Assembly: GCA_944321565.1 (NCBI GenBank)
Contig: CALULT010000009.1
Span: 1-64,000 of the forward strand
Source of the DNA: an uncultured Paraprevotella sp.
Lineage (GTDB): Bacteria > Bacteroidota > Bacteroidia > Bacteroidales > Bacteroidaceae
Direction of reading: 5' to 3'
Length of the DNA stretch: 64,000 bases
Positions 1 through 8,876 of this stretch are shown here, piece after piece. Each line of letters begins with the position of its first letter. Within the stretch, counting starts at the first letter, position 1. The translations under genes and the position numbers were made by a program. The notes beneath the pieces were generated by a model. The model was not told the DNA's origin. It worked only from the letters and a program-made list of their open reading frames with translations, and did no database searches.

Positions 1-76
1 GGCGGAATTGGTAGACGCGCTACTTTGAGGGGGTAGTGACAATTGTGTCGTGGGAGTTCGAGTCTCCTTCTCTTCA
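1..76 (+). tRNA. tRNA-Leu (GAG), 5' end cut by window edge
   Basis: The D arm, a 5-bp anticodon stem around a 7-base loop with anticodon GAG, a long variable arm, and the T arm with TTCGAGT are all visible. The 3' acceptor strand TCTCTTC ends with discriminator A at 76. About eight 5' bases (acceptor strand and U8) lie outside the window. No CCA is encoded, as is usual in this phylum. Confidence 0.9.
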
Positions 77-87
77 CTTTCGGTTTC

Positions 88-258
88 CTATTTTTGTATC
101 TTTAGAAGTAGGATAATTCTCATTAATTCTATAGTCTCATCAGGGGATTTTAGGGCGATTTGAAAGGCTTTTTGTGTGCGCCCTCGTTCCATAATTCTTT
201 TAATGTGGCCGTAAATGGTACAGAGGGAAATGGCATTGCGTCCAATTTTTGTATCCTA
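88..258 (-). pseudogene. short reading-frame fragment of unknown origin
   Basis: On the minus strand about 56 codons stay open between an in-frame TAG near 258 and the TAG at 88-90. The residue composition looks protein-like (charged and helical, with an ERGRTQKAF segment). There is no convincing start or promoter. It could be the C-terminal remnant of a gene left beside the tRNA, or chance. The rest of the 77-376 gap shows nothing else I can support. Confidence 0.2.
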
Positions 259-376
259 AAGTGGAAAGATATATTTCCCTAGGTTGGCGGCCGGAAATAC
301 TATGCACGAAAAATGAATTCAGACACAGCTTTGAATTTATCGTGTGATGATTTGTGGTGGTTTACGATAGTTTTAC

Positions 377-384
377 TATCTTTG
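377..384 (+). promoter_or_regulatory. -7 promoter element of the first paaK/ACT pair
   Basis: TATCTTTG matches the Bacteroidetes -7 consensus TAnnTTTG. Transcription would start near 390, which makes the upstream TTG at 392 an unlikely start and favours ATG 416. Confidence 0.6.
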
Positions 385-415
385 TCCCGTCTTGATTAAA
401 AACACAAACGATACG

Positions 416-1714
416 ATGTATTTGCATGAAGAAATGGAAACGTTGACTCGCACGGAAATTGAAGCCTTGCAGTTCGAACGTTTGTTGCGTACGCTCCGGC
501 GTTGCATGAAATCTCCTTTTTATCAGAAGCGTTTTGCCGAACACCATTTGTCGCCGTCTGACATTCATTCGTTGGATGATTTGCGGAAGATTCCTTTCAC
601 GACCAAGCAGGACTTGCGGGATAATTATCCTTTCGGGTTAGCTGCTGTGCCGATGGGCGAGGTGGTGCGCTTGCATTCTTCAAGCGGCACAACAGGTACG
701 CCGACTGTCATTCTGCACACACAGAAGGACTTGGACGAATGGGCGAATGCCGTGGCGCGTTGCCTTTATATGGTGGGGTTGCGCCGTGGCGATGTGTTTC
801 AGAATTCTTCCGGTTATGGCATGTTCACAGGCGGGTTGGGTTTCCAGTATGGCGCCGAACGCTTGGGTATGCTGACAGTGCCGGCAGCAGCAGGGAACAC
901 CAAACGGCAAATCAAATTTATCACCGATTTTGGCACTACCGCCTTGCATGCCATTCCCAGTTATGCCAGCCGCTTGCACGAGGTGATGGAAGAAATGGGG
1001 ATTGACCCGATGCGCGACACGAAACTGCGCACCCTGATTATCGGGGCGGAACCCCATTCAGAGGAACAGCGGCGCAAGATTGAGAAAATGTTGGGTGTGA
1101 AGGCTTATAATTCCTTTGGCATGTCAGAAATGTGTGGTCCCGGTGTGGCCTTCGAATGCCAGGAACAAAACGGCATGCATATCTGGGAAGATTATTATAT
1201 CGTGGAAATTGTTGATCCCGTGACATTGGCGCCAGTGCCCGAGGGTGAGGTTGGCGAATTGGTGCTGACCACCATCAACCGTGAGGCTATGCCGCTGTTG
1301 CGCTATCGTACCCGTGACCTGACCCGCATCCTGCCCGGCGACTGTCCCTGCGGACGCCATCATAAGCGGCTCGACCGCATGAAAGGACGCAGCGATGACA
1401 TGATGATCCTGAAGGGGGTCAACATCTTCCCCATACAAATCGAAACGGTGCTTATGCAATTTGAGGAATTGGGCACGGAGTATCTGATTACGCTTACCAA
1501 CGAAGAGGCTAATGACTTGATGACGGTGGAAGTGGAACTGAAAGACTTTAGCGATGACTATCCTCGTTTGCAAGCTTTGACACGTGAAATTACGCGCCAG
1601 CTGAAGGATGAGATTTTGCTGACTCCGATGGTGAAACTCCTGCCCAAAGGCACGTTGCCGAAACAGGAAGGCAAAGCCGTGCGTGTGAGAGATCTTCGTA
1701 AGACGTTGATTTAG
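416..1714 (+). CDS. paaK: phenylacetate-CoA ligase family (AMP-forming), copy 1
   Basis: This is an adenylate-forming ligase of about 432 residues that joins an aryl or short carboxylic acid to CoA using ATP, or runs backwards to make ATP. The P-loop-like motif HSSSGTTGTPT lies near residues 87-97, followed by the SFGMSEM/GPG region, YRTRDLT and the hinge GRSDDMMILKGVN, in normal PaaK order and length. ATG 416 was chosen because the promoter lies at 377-384; an in-frame TTG at 392 would be too close to the transcription start. An ACT-domain gene follows 20 bp downstream, the same pairing as at 26,487-28,237. No keto-acid oxidoreductase accompanies this copy, so its substrate is open. Confidence 0.9.
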   Translation: MYLHEEMETLTRTEIEALQFERLLRTLRRCMKSPFYQKRFAEHHLSPSDIHSLDDLRKIPFTTKQDLRDNYPFGLAAVPMGEVVRLHSSSGTTGTPTVILHTQKDLDEWANAVARCLYMVGLRRGDVFQNSSGYGMFTGGLGFQYGAERLGMLTVPAAAGNTKRQIKFITDFGTTALHAIPSYASRLHEVMEEMGIDPMRDTKLRTLIIGAEPHSEEQRRKIEKMLGVKAYNSFGMSEMCGPGVAFECQEQNGMHIWEDYYIVEIVDPVTLAPVPEGEVGELVLTTINREAMPLLRYRTRDLTRILPGDCPCGRHHKRLDRMKGRSDDMMILKGVNIFPIQIETVLMQFEELGTEYLITLTNEEANDLMTVEVELKDFSDDYPRLQALTREITRQLKDEILLTPMVKLLPKGTLPKQEGKAVRVRDLRKTLI

Positions 1715-1734
1715 GATTTAAAATTATACATTAC

Positions 1735-2163
1735 ATGGTTGTACATCAATTATCTGTATTTGTAGAAAACAAGTCGGGCACATTGTTGCGTGTATTGGAT
1801 TTGTTCAAGGATGCGGGCATCCAGTTAATCGCTTCCACCATCTCCGACACGGTGGAATATGGCATTTACCGCATTATTTGTTCCGAACCCGCCAGGGCAT
1901 ACGATGTGCTGAAGGCGGCAGGCATTTCGGCCAGCATGTCCGAGGTGTTTGCCATTACGCTTGACAATTGTCCGGGTCGTGCGGCCGATGCCGTACGTGC
2001 CTTGTCCGAAGAGGGGATAGGCATTTCCTATCTTTATTCTTTCCTTTTAGGCGCAAAAGGCATTTTGGTGTTTCGCACGGATGATGCGGAACGCACAAAA
2101 GAAATTATCCATTGCAAGCAGTTGGCTTCGCTGGATGATGCCGCTTTGTTGGCATTGGCTTGA
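1735..2163 (+). CDS. tandem ACT-domain protein
   Basis: This 142-residue protein is made of two ACT domains (about 1-70 and 71-142). The first shows the QLSVFVENKSGTL start typical of amino-acid-binding ACT modules. It carries no catalytic domain, so it probably senses an amino acid or acts as a regulatory partner. It lies 20 bp after the CoA-ligase gene and is probably co-transcribed. A paralogue sits in the same position after the second ligase (27,818-28,237), which suggests that the ACT protein and the ligase work together. The ligand is unknown. Confidence 0.85.
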   Translation: MVVHQLSVFVENKSGTLLRVLDLFKDAGIQLIASTISDTVEYGIYRIICSEPARAYDVLKAAGISASMSEVFAITLDNCPGRAADAVRALSEEGIGISYLYSFLLGAKGILVFRTDDAERTKEIIHCKQLASLDDAALLALA

Positions 2164-2209
2164 GCGTAAAGTGAAACCGTTCGAATCGTTGGCGTTACAG
2201 TGTGTTCTT

Positions 2210-2509
2210 CTATCGCCCCCAATAATCACGGGCGATATGGAGCATACGCCCACGGTTCGGGACGGTTTGCATGCTGTCTTCATCTATGCGGCATAAGTCT
2301 GCCAGGGCGTAGGTGTATTCTGCCTCATCTGTTTGGGCCTGTTCTATGAGTTGGAAGATGTGGTTCCGCGCATCGGATATCCTGATGGCTTTTTGGCTGT
2401 AAACCGGTTCGGGGTCTTGTGCGAGGGCATGCTCCACGAAGCGGGTAAGTGCTTCCACGAAACTGTTGATTTCTTCTATCTGTTGATTCATCTGTGTTTC
2501 CTTTTCCAT
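2210..2509 (-). CDS. conserved-looking hypothetical protein, 99 aa
   Basis: This is a small, acidic, mostly helical soluble protein with no signal peptide, membrane segment or catalytic motif that I recognise. A good -7 box (TATCTTTG, minus strand) at 2548-2555 supports it as a real gene. Starts are possible at 2509 or at 2491 (MNQQIEE). It converges with the ACT gene across a short gap. No function is proposed. Confidence 0.6.
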   Translation of the reverse strand: MEKETQMNQQIEEINSFVEALTRFVEHALAQDPEPVYSQKAIRISDARNHIFQLIEQAQTDEAEYTYALADLCRIDEDSMQTVPNRGRMLHIARDYWGR

Positions 2510-2547
2510 TCACAATTTGCCAATGCATTTCATGACCACCCGACGTG

Positions 2548-2555
2548 CAAAGATA
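2548..2555 (-). promoter_or_regulatory. -7 promoter element for the 99-aa gene
   Basis: The minus strand reads TATCTTTG, a full match to TAnnTTTG, about 40 bp before the start codon. Confidence 0.5.
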
Positions 2556-2625
2556 ATGCAACCCGGTGCAGGACAAAACAACCCAATAGGCTTTTTCGGT
2601 GCATTGCCGGACATTTCGTTGGCGG

Positions 2626-3183
2626 TTAGCCGAGCTTCTTCTTTACCACGGCTGGACATCCTGCAGCCAGCGAATCGTCGGGAATGTCGCGTGTCACCAC
2701 GCTACCGGCTGCAATGATGCAACGGTTGCCAATCGTTACGCCCGGACAGACCACCACGCTGCCGCCAAGCCAGCAGTCTTCGCCAATGGTGATGGGATAT
2801 CCCGTCTCCTTGGGCTCGCGACGCTCCACGTAGTCCATTGGATGTTGAGGCGTGTAGAACTGGCAGTTCGGGCCGACCTTGGTGTGTTTCCCGATGCGGA
2901 TGTAGCCGGCATCGAGCATGACGCAGTTGCAATTGATGAACACGTGTTCGTCTAGCATGACTCCCGTGCCGTGGTCGCAATGAAACGGCGGGCAAACCAT
3001 GGATGTGGAAGGTATGCCGGGAATTAGCTCTTCGATGGTGCGGCGATAGTCTTCATCGCTCATCTGCATGGTGCGCAACTTGCGGCACAACTCTCCTGCA
3101 TGTTCCAAACTTGCTTGAATTTCCGGGTCGGAGAAATAGTATAGCTCCTGGCTCCGCATTTTCTCAAATTCAGTTTTCATCAC
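2626..3183 (-). CDS. sugar O-acetyltransferase (maltose/galactoside acetyltransferase family)
   Basis: This 185-residue protein has the N-terminal helical Mac domain (MRSQELYYFSDPEIQ..., residues about 8-60) followed by a left-handed beta-helix built from hexapeptide repeats. It contains the DHGTGVMLDEHVFINCNC and GGSVVVCPGVTIGN segments typical of the LacA/Maa group. It would transfer acetyl from acetyl-CoA to a sugar hydroxyl in the cytoplasm. The likely catalytic His is in the TPQHP segment. The length is normal. It stands alone, so the sugar cannot be inferred from context. Confidence 0.9.
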   Translation of the reverse strand: MMKTEFEKMRSQELYYFSDPEIQASLEHAGELCRKLRTMQMSDEDYRRTIEELIPGIPSTSMVCPPFHCDHGTGVMLDEHVFINCNCVMLDAGYIRIGKHTKVGPNCQFYTPQHPMDYVERREPKETGYPITIGEDCWLGGSVVVCPGVTIGNRCIIAAGSVVTRDIPDDSLAAGCPAVVKKKLG

Positions 3184-3328
3184 ATTCTTTTTTCTATGAT
3201 TAAGTAATAGTTTTGATTTTTTCCAAAAAGTTTTTGTAGCTTAAGATAAGCTATTTTGTTTTGGGGCTCGTTTGGTCTGCATTATCTTTCGTTTTGTGTG
3301 GGGGGCGATTGGCAATTCATTTTCGGAT

Positions 3329-3772
3329 TCAGTTTTCTGCCAAATCACCGAAATAGGAAATGCTTTGGGCATTGCTGGGAGTGAGCATGATGTCCGCTCT
3401 CTCGTTGCCATAAAGCGTCACGGTGAATTTGTAAGTAACAGGAACCTTGCGTACAGCAAACTCCACACGTTGTACCCCCTTGCGCATCGTTCGTGACTTG
3501 AAGTCCTTCACGGGAAGCGCGAAACGCAACCCGTCATCGTTTAAAACCGGCTGATACACCCGCCCCATATAAGGAAGATAGACCAAGGCCGAATCGTTTC
3601 TCAACTCCAAGGAAAATCCGTAAGATAACGTGCGTGACGGATAGGACACCGGTATCATTTGGCTTACGTTGACTTTGAAGTGGCAGGTGTCGGCCACATT
3701 TTCCTCTTGTGCAGATGCAGAAATCCCATGCAAAGACAGAATTACCATTAAAAATGCCCATTTCATATTCAT
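3329..3772 (-). CDS. DUF4251 family secreted protein
   Basis: This is a 147-residue protein with a cleavable signal peptide (about 1-22, ending SASAQ). The body has the hallmarks of DUF4251: a YLPYMGR segment, a ...KDF... stretch, and a C-terminal SNAQSISYFGDL block. The family is widespread in Bacteroidetes, and its role is unknown. It lies after hisS on the same strand but behind a strong hairpin (3805-3847), so it is probably transcribed separately. Confidence 0.85.
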   Translation of the reverse strand: MNMKWAFLMVILSLHGISASAQEENVADTCHFKVNVSQMIPVSYPSRTLSYGFSLELRNDSALVYLPYMGRVYQPVLNDDGLRFALPVKDFKSRTMRKGVQRVEFAVRKVPVTYKFTVTLYGNERADIMLTPSNAQSISYFGDLAEN

Positions 3773-3804
3773 AAACCAGCCTCCTCGTTCTGATTAAAAA
3801 AGAA

Positions 3805-3847
3805 ACGGCCTTTGCCGCCCCTTTGTAAAGGTAGCGACAAAGGCCGT
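3805..3847 (-). terminator. terminator after hisS
   Basis: A 10-bp perfect stem (ACGGCCTTTG / CAAAGGCCGT) is followed on the minus strand by a T-rich run, 20 bp beyond the hisS stop codon. Confidence 0.7.
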
Positions 3848-3866
3848 ATATTGATGCCGGGAAGGA

Positions 3867-5231
3867 CTATTTTTTAATGATATTTATCATCTCGTCGGCT
3901 GTGACAAGGCGTTGTTCGCCCGTGGCCATGTCCTTCAGGGTGATTTTTCCTTCGTTCATCTCGTTTTCGCCTGCGATGGCTACGAAAGGTACAGCCTTGG
4001 CATTGGCATACGCCATTTGCTTCTTCATCTTTGTGCTGTCGGGGTAAATTTCGCAACGTACTCCGGCTTGGCGCGCCTGCGCCATGAGCGGCAGGCAATA
4101 GGCGGCTTCGGCTTGCCCGAAGTTCACAAAAAGCAACTCTGTTCCTGTGGCTGTCTCTTTCGGATAAAGGTCAAGCTGGTTGAGCACGTCAAAAATGCGG
4201 TCGGCACCGAAAGAAATGCCCACTCCGCTCACGCCGGGCATGCCGAAGATGCCTGTCAGGTTGTCGTAACGTCCTCCACCGGTGATGCTGCCAATCTCCA
4301 CGTCCAAGGCTTTCACTTCGAAGATGCACCCCGTATAGTAATTCAATCCACGCGCCAAGGTCAAGTCCAGTTCCACCTCGTTCTTCAAACCCAAGTCGGT
4401 CACAGTGTCGAGCACGAACTTGCATTCTTCAATACCTTTCAGTCCCGTTTCGCTTCCGGCCAGCACCCGTTTCATCACCTTCAGCTTTTCTTGGTTGGTT
4501 CCGCTCAATTGGATGATAGGTTGCAGGCGGGCTATGGATTCTTCGTTAATGCCGGCAGCCGCCAATTCGGCGTTCACGTTGTCCAAGCCGATTTTGTCCA
4601 GCTTGTCAATGGCCACGGTGATATCGATAATTTTTTCCACTTCGCCAATCATTTCGGCGATTCCGGTTAGTATTTTGCGGTTGTTGAGCTTGATGCACAC
4701 ACGGATGCCAAACTTTGAAAACACCGTATCAATGATTTGCATCAGTTCCACCTCGTTTAACAAAGAATCGCTTCCCACAACGTCGGCGTCGCATTGGTAA
4801 AACTCGCGATAACGTCCTTTCTGAGGACGGTCGGCCCGCCATACGGGTTGAATTTGGTAACGTTTGAAGGGCATCGTCAGTTCCTCCCGATGCTGTACCA
4901 CGTAGCGCGCGAAAGGCACCGTCAGGTCATAGCGCAAGCCTTTTTCGCACAAACGCGCAGCCAGCCGGTTTGCATTCTCCTCTGCCAGTTCACTTTGTTC
5001 CACACCGGAAAGGAAGTTTCCTGAATTTAGTATTTTAAAAAGAAGCTTGTCGCCTTCCTCTCCATACTTTCCCATCAACGTGGAGAGATTTTCCATCGCG
5101 GGTGTTTCAATCTGTTGGAAGCCATAGAGGGCATAAACTTTCTTGATTGTGTCAAATATATAATTGCGCTTAGCCATCTCGACAGGCGAGAAATCACGCG
5201 TTCCTTTCGGAATTCCCGGTTTTGTAGCCAT
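3867..5231 (-). CDS. hisS: histidyl-tRNA synthetase
   Basis: This class II synthetase of 454 residues charges tRNA-His. The N-terminal KGTRDFSP signature, the motif 2 region ([14 protein letters not shown]), the histidine-binding [10 protein letters not shown] motif, motif 3 ([10 protein letters not shown]) and a C-terminal anticodon-binding domain (about 360-454) are all present. ATG 5231 ([14 protein letters not shown]) was chosen; an in-frame upstream ATG at 5270 would add 13 residues that look non-conserved and lie on the promoter side. It is divergent from the zinc-hook coiled-coil gene. Confidence 0.97.
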   Translation of the reverse strand: MATKPGIPKGTRDFSPVEMAKRNYIFDTIKKVYALYGFQQIETPAMENLSTLMGKYGEEGDKLLFKILNSGNFLSGVEQSELAEENANRLAARLCEKGLRYDLTVPFARYVVQHREELTMPFKRYQIQPVWRADRPQKGRYREFYQCDADVVGSDSLLNEVELMQIIDTVFSKFGIRVCIKLNNRKILTGIAEMIGEVEKIIDITVAIDKLDKIGLDNVNAELAAAGINEESIARLQPIIQLSGTNQEKLKVMKRVLAGSETGLKGIEECKFVLDTVTDLGLKNEVELDLTLARGLNYYTGCIFEVKALDVEIGSITGGGRYDNLTGIFGMPGVSGVGISFGADRIFDVLNQLDLYPKETATGTELLFVNFGQAEAAYCLPLMAQARQAGVRCEIYPDSTKMKKQMAYANAKAVPFVAIAGENEMNEGKITLKDMATGEQRLVTADEMINIIKK

Positions 5232-5259
5232 ATCTTTACAATGTTTTTTGATTCCGTCG

Positions 5260-5267
5260 CAAAAATA
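5260..5267 (-). promoter_or_regulatory. -7 promoter element for hisS
   Basis: The minus strand reads TATTTTTG, matching TAnnTTTG, about 30 bp before ATG 5231. It also argues against the upstream ATG at 5270. Confidence 0.5.
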
Positions 5268-5342
5268 CAATTTTTTTCCAAACTAACCGTCGTCCCAACA
5301 GAGATTATGCCTTGGAATGTAGCATGAAAACGTTTTTATTCC

Positions 5343-5350
5343 TAACTTTG
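5343..5350 (+). promoter_or_regulatory. -7 promoter element for the zinc-hook gene
   Basis: TAACTTTG matches TAnnTTTG, 18 bp before ATG 5369, with no clear -33 box. It shows that the gene begins here rather than being the tail of a longer ATPase gene. Confidence 0.55.
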
Positions 5351-5368
5351 CACGGAATTTAAGTAGTC

Positions 5369-8164
5369 ATGCGTATGAAGTTTTTTCGTAAATCCACATC
5401 GGAAGAAAATAAGCAGCCTGCCACGCACACATCTCTTTCCCGCACTACGGAGGCGGCCGAAGGCAGGCAAAAACCTCTCAGCGCGGAAGAGGCTGCCCGC
5501 CAATGGTTTTCCGAACGTTTCGGCACGGACATGCCCGATGAAGTGACACGCATGTTCCGGCAAATAGCCGTAACCGAAGCCAAGCGCCAAAAAACGAAGG
5601 AACACATACTTGACGGGAATGAGCTGAAACGCATCCATGAGGGCATGCGCCTGTTTAAGACTAAACTGACTAATGTGAAACAGACGTTGGATGGATTGCA
5701 GGCGCAAAAAGAATGGTACCACAAGTTCAAAGAACTGCAAGGCATTTTGGAAAAATACCGGCAGGACTTTTTTGAGCGCAACAAAGAATATAATGCCCGC
5801 CTGAAAGACGTGCACGAGTTGGAACGTTTCGAAACATTTGAAACGGTGCAGGGAAATTACCAACGTATCAAGGCCATGGAGAATGTGCTTCAACTTTTGC
5901 GAGCTGAAAGTCCCGAATTTACAGAGAGGCTTTCCGAGACGCAAGACGTGTGCAAGGAAATGGCCAAACGCGTGAATGCGGACGATAAGGCATATCAAGA
6001 AAGAAGGAACGGGCTTAGGCGGCTTTTTGCGCAAACGGCCGAAGGCTGTCGGTTGCTGACGGAACGAACCTTGTATGATGCCGACTTAAAAGAACTGGAC
6101 GTGTATAGAACGCGTCTCGCCCACGCTTTGGACTCGTTGAAAACACAAAGCGAGGAAGTGCAAGGGGAGTTGGAAAAGATAAAGGAAAAAACGGACAGGC
6201 AACAGCTGTCAAGGCAAAACTTGGAATCACAACAACACATGCTCGAAAAGGGAGAAGTCATACAATCCAAGCTGAACTTCCTGCAATATCAAAAAAAGCG
6301 TAAGGAGCAATTGTTGGCCATCATTGAAAGAACCCGCAAACAACAACAGGAACAAAATGAGAAATTGAACCGGCTTTTCACTACTTCGCAAGATATTGAT
6401 GCACAAATCAAAAGTTTGAAAGGCGAACTGCAGGTGCACCAGAAAAGCATTGTCGGTATGAATAGCTATAGTTTGCAACAACGGGCCATGGCCCTGAAAA
6501 GTAAACGCGAAATGCTGGAAAATGCGACAAGGCTGTGGAAACAAATTGCAGATGGATACACGAGGGTGGACGAAAAAAGCCAGGAAATCATGCGCAGGGG
6601 ACACCACAACGAAGCATTGAAGGCGCAAATCGCCCAGCTGGAACCCGAAGTGGCCGGGTTGCAGACCCAGTGCGAAGAACTGAAGTACGCTTACACGTTG
6701 AGCAAAAGCCAAGACGTGATGCAGCTGCGCAAAGATTTGCAAGAAGGCGTGAGCTGCAGTGTTTGCGGGGCCACACACCATCCTTATCATTCCGATACTT
6801 TGTTGGAGCAAAGCAAACTTATCGGGGAAATAAAGACCGACTTTGAACAGGCATCCACGGAATTGAAACACAAACAGATGACGCTGGACGACCTGAAACG
6901 GGAACAAGCCATGGAGGAAGGCCGTATCGAAACAGACCGCCAAGCTTTGGACGTTTATAAGCAAATTTTGGAAAGCAATGTGGAACATTGGGAAACGTTC
7001 ACAGCTTTGGATCAATCCTTTAGGGATTGTTCGCCCAGCACGAATTTCGAGGGACGGCGCATCATGCTGCAACAATTGGTAGAAAAGACTGGAGTGGATG
7101 CGGAAGACGCCCAAAAAGAATTGGATGCGTTTAACTTCCACCAATCGGCCATCAACCTGCTCAATAAGCAGCTGGCCGAAAAAGAGCAGGAAAAAGACGA
7201 CATCACCGTGCGGCTGAATGAAGTGAACACTGGTTGCCAGGTGGTGGCCTATCGCGTCGAACAACTGCAACAAGCCATGACACGTACTAACGAAAAATTC
7301 AGCGAGCTGTTTGAGGAGATAGACAAGATGATGGCCATCTCGAATTGGTATAAAGTTTGGTGCGAGACTCCGGAAAACCTTAGGATTTACCTCCAGCAAC
7401 AACGGGAACGCTGGTTGCAACTGAAAGAGGAAACGGCCGAGACGCAAAAAGAAAGGATACGATTGCAGACCTTGCAGGAAAGTCTCACAAAGCAAATCCA
7501 AACGGTAAAAAAGCTTTTTGAAACCTTGGCGGAAAAGATAGGGCAGATGGAAGAGTTCCGGCAGCAGTCTCATGAAAAATTGTACAAGCTGTTCGAGGAC
7601 GGCGATGTGCAAGCCCATTGCAAAGCGGCATTGGACGCTTTGGACGTTTCGGAGGAGAAAAGGGAGAAAAGCCGCCAAGAGATGGAAGAGCTGCAGACCT
7701 CGACCGCGCGATGGGCGGGCTACAACCAACGGGTGGCCGACACGATGCAAACTCTCGAAAAGACAATTGCCAAGGAACATTCGGAGCTGGATGTGTGGAT
7801 TCGGAAATACAACACCCACCATTCCCCTGTGCAGTTTGCAGAATTGGAACAGGCGTTCAACAACCCGATAGACTGGAATGCCCTGCGTGAAGAACTCCGG
7901 AGGCTTAAGCTTCGGAACATGGTGGCAGAAGCCCGGGTTGAAGAGGTGCGCCTGGCTTTGGCCGCCCATCAGGTTAACGCTATGTCACAAGGGCAGGACG
8001 AAGACCGCACGGCCGCTTTGAACACGGAAATTGCGCGGTTGGAAAGCGAACAAAACCGTATCCTTGTCCAATTGGCCGGTTACCAAGCGCGATTGGAGGC
8101 CCACGAAATGGAATTGCAAAAACAAACCGCGCTTAACCTGGCTGGACAGCCGGAAAATCCTTGA
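5369..8164 (+). CDS. SbcC/Rad50-like zinc-hook coiled-coil protein lacking ATPase lobes
   Basis: This 931-residue protein is almost entirely predicted coiled coil (about 90-450 and 480-930), rich in Glu, Gln, Lys and Arg heptads. In its exact middle is CSVCG...HHP, with cysteines at residues 463 and 466. This is the Rad50/SbcC zinc-hook form CxxC preceded by a Glu-Gly and followed by a His-Pro. SbcC has a Walker A lobe before and a signature/Walker B lobe after the coils; neither is visible here. The N-terminus is a charged, low-complexity leader (about 1-40), and the C-terminus ends where SbcC would enter its second lobe. A promoter 18 bp upstream and a divergent hisS rule out a lost 5' half. 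It probably forms hook-linked dimers; its partner and role are unknown. The amidase gene follows after 6 bp. Confidence 0.75.
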   Translation: MRMKFFRKSTSEENKQPATHTSLSRTTEAAEGRQKPLSAEEAARQWFSERFGTDMPDEVTRMFRQIAVTEAKRQKTKEHILDGNELKRIHEGMRLFKTKLTNVKQTLDGLQAQKEWYHKFKELQGILEKYRQDFFERNKEYNARLKDVHELERFETFETVQGNYQRIKAMENVLQLLRAESPEFTERLSETQDVCKEMAKRVNADDKAYQERRNGLRRLFAQTAEGCRLLTERTLYDADLKELDVYRTRLAHALDSLKTQSEEVQGELEKIKEKTDRQQLSRQNLESQQHMLEKGEVIQSKLNFLQYQKKRKEQLLAIIERTRKQQQEQNEKLNRLFTTSQDIDAQIKSLKGELQVHQKSIVGMNSYSLQQRAMALKSKREMLENATRLWKQIADGYTRVDEKSQEIMRRGHHNEALKAQIAQLEPEVAGLQTQCEELKYAYTLSKSQDVMQLRKDLQEGVSCSVCGATHHPYHSDTLLEQSKLIGEIKTDFEQASTELKHKQMTLDDLKREQAMEEGRIETDRQALDVYKQILESNVEHWETFTALDQSFRDCSPSTNFEGRRIMLQQLVEKTGVDAEDAQKELDAFNFHQSAINLLNKQLAEKEQEKDDITVRLNEVNTGCQVVAYRVEQLQQAMTRTNEKFSELFEEIDKMMAISNWYKVWCETPENLRIYLQQQRERWLQLKEETAETQKERIRLQTLQESLTKQIQTVKKLFETLAEKIGQMEEFRQQSHEKLYKLFEDGDVQAHCKAALDALDVSEEKREKSRQEMEELQTSTARWAGYNQRVADTMQTLEKTIAKEHSELDVWIRKYNTHHSPVQFAELEQAFNNPIDWNALREELRRLKLRNMVAEARVEEVRLALAAHQVNAMSQGQDEDRTAALNTEIARLESEQNRILVQLAGYQARLEAHEMELQKQTALNLAGQPENP

Positions 8165-8170
8165 ACCGCC

Positions 8171-8818
8171 ATGCACAAATGTTGGTTGCACATTTTATAC
8201 GTAGTGTTGGTTGCCTGTATCTTGTTCACCACATCCGGATGCCGTTCATCGCGTTCTCTCCAGCGGCAACCTTTCGTATTGGTCGTTGATGCCGGACACG
8301 GAGGGAATGACCAAGGTGCTGCCGGACGACGTTCGCTTGAAAAAGATATCAATTTGAAAGTGGCTAAACGTGTGTGCAAGCTTATCCGCAAGAAATGTAA
8401 GGGCGTGGAAGTGATACAGACCCGTCCGGACGATGAATTTGTCACACTCGAAGACCGTGCCGGCATGGCGAATTACTTTGGTGCGGACCTGTTTATCTCC
8501 ATTCACTCCAATTCTTCGCGCGGATGGGCCGAGGGGACGGAAACCTTCATCCATCCCTCTGCTTGTGGAAGCCGAAGCGAACGCATGGCTCGTCTCATTG
8601 AACGGGAATACGTGCGTCAGGGAAAGCGGAAAAGCCGTGGCGTGAAGACTGCAAACTTTTCCGTGTTGCGCAACACGCGTATGCCGGCCGTGCTCACGGA
8701 AATAGGGTTCATCTCCAATCGGAAAGAAGAAAAGTTCATCAAGTCCAAACGGGGGCAAAAGAAGTTGGCGCGCTGTATTAGTGATGCGTTTGCGCGTTTC
8801 CGGGAAGAATATCCTTGA
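8171..8818 (+). CDS. lipoprotein N-acetylmuramoyl-L-alanine amidase (Amidase_3)
   Basis: This is a zinc amidase of 215 residues that cleaves the lactoyl-peptide bond of peptidoglycan. The lipoprotein signal ends TTSGC (Cys about 24), so it is membrane-anchored on the periplasmic side. Zinc ligands and the catalytic set are visible: DAGHGG, the Glu of LEKDIN, SIHSN and the Glu of LTEIGF. Only the catalytic domain is present. It starts 6 bp after the zinc-hook gene, so the two are very likely one transcript, which hints at a cell-envelope or division link. The long C-terminal binding modules seen in some division amidases are absent. Confidence 0.92.
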   Translation: MHKCWLHILYVVLVACILFTTSGCRSSRSLQRQPFVLVVDAGHGGNDQGAAGRRSLEKDINLKVAKRVCKLIRKKCKGVEVIQTRPDDEFVTLEDRAGMANYFGADLFISIHSNSSRGWAEGTETFIHPSACGSRSERMARLIEREYVRQGKRKSRGVKTANFSVLRNTRMPAVLTEIGFISNRKEEKFIKSKRGQKKLARCISDAFARFREEYP

Positions 8819-8876
8819 GAGGATACGCACTGTACTTATATATATAATAAGGTAAAAAGATTCATATATCACACCT

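Noticed and set aside
3912..4670. 252-codon plus-strand frame inside hisS
   Set aside because: It lies entirely in hisS on the other strand, and hisS motifs are clear.
6227..7969. 580-codon open frame antisense to the zinc-hook gene
   Set aside because: It mirrors the coiled-coil codon bias of the true gene, has no promoter or protein motif and is rich in His/Phe/Leu as typical antisense frames are.
5369..8164. Zinc-hook gene as a plain SbcC/DNA-repair ATPase
   Set aside because: No Walker motifs are visible at either end and no sbcD neighbour exists.
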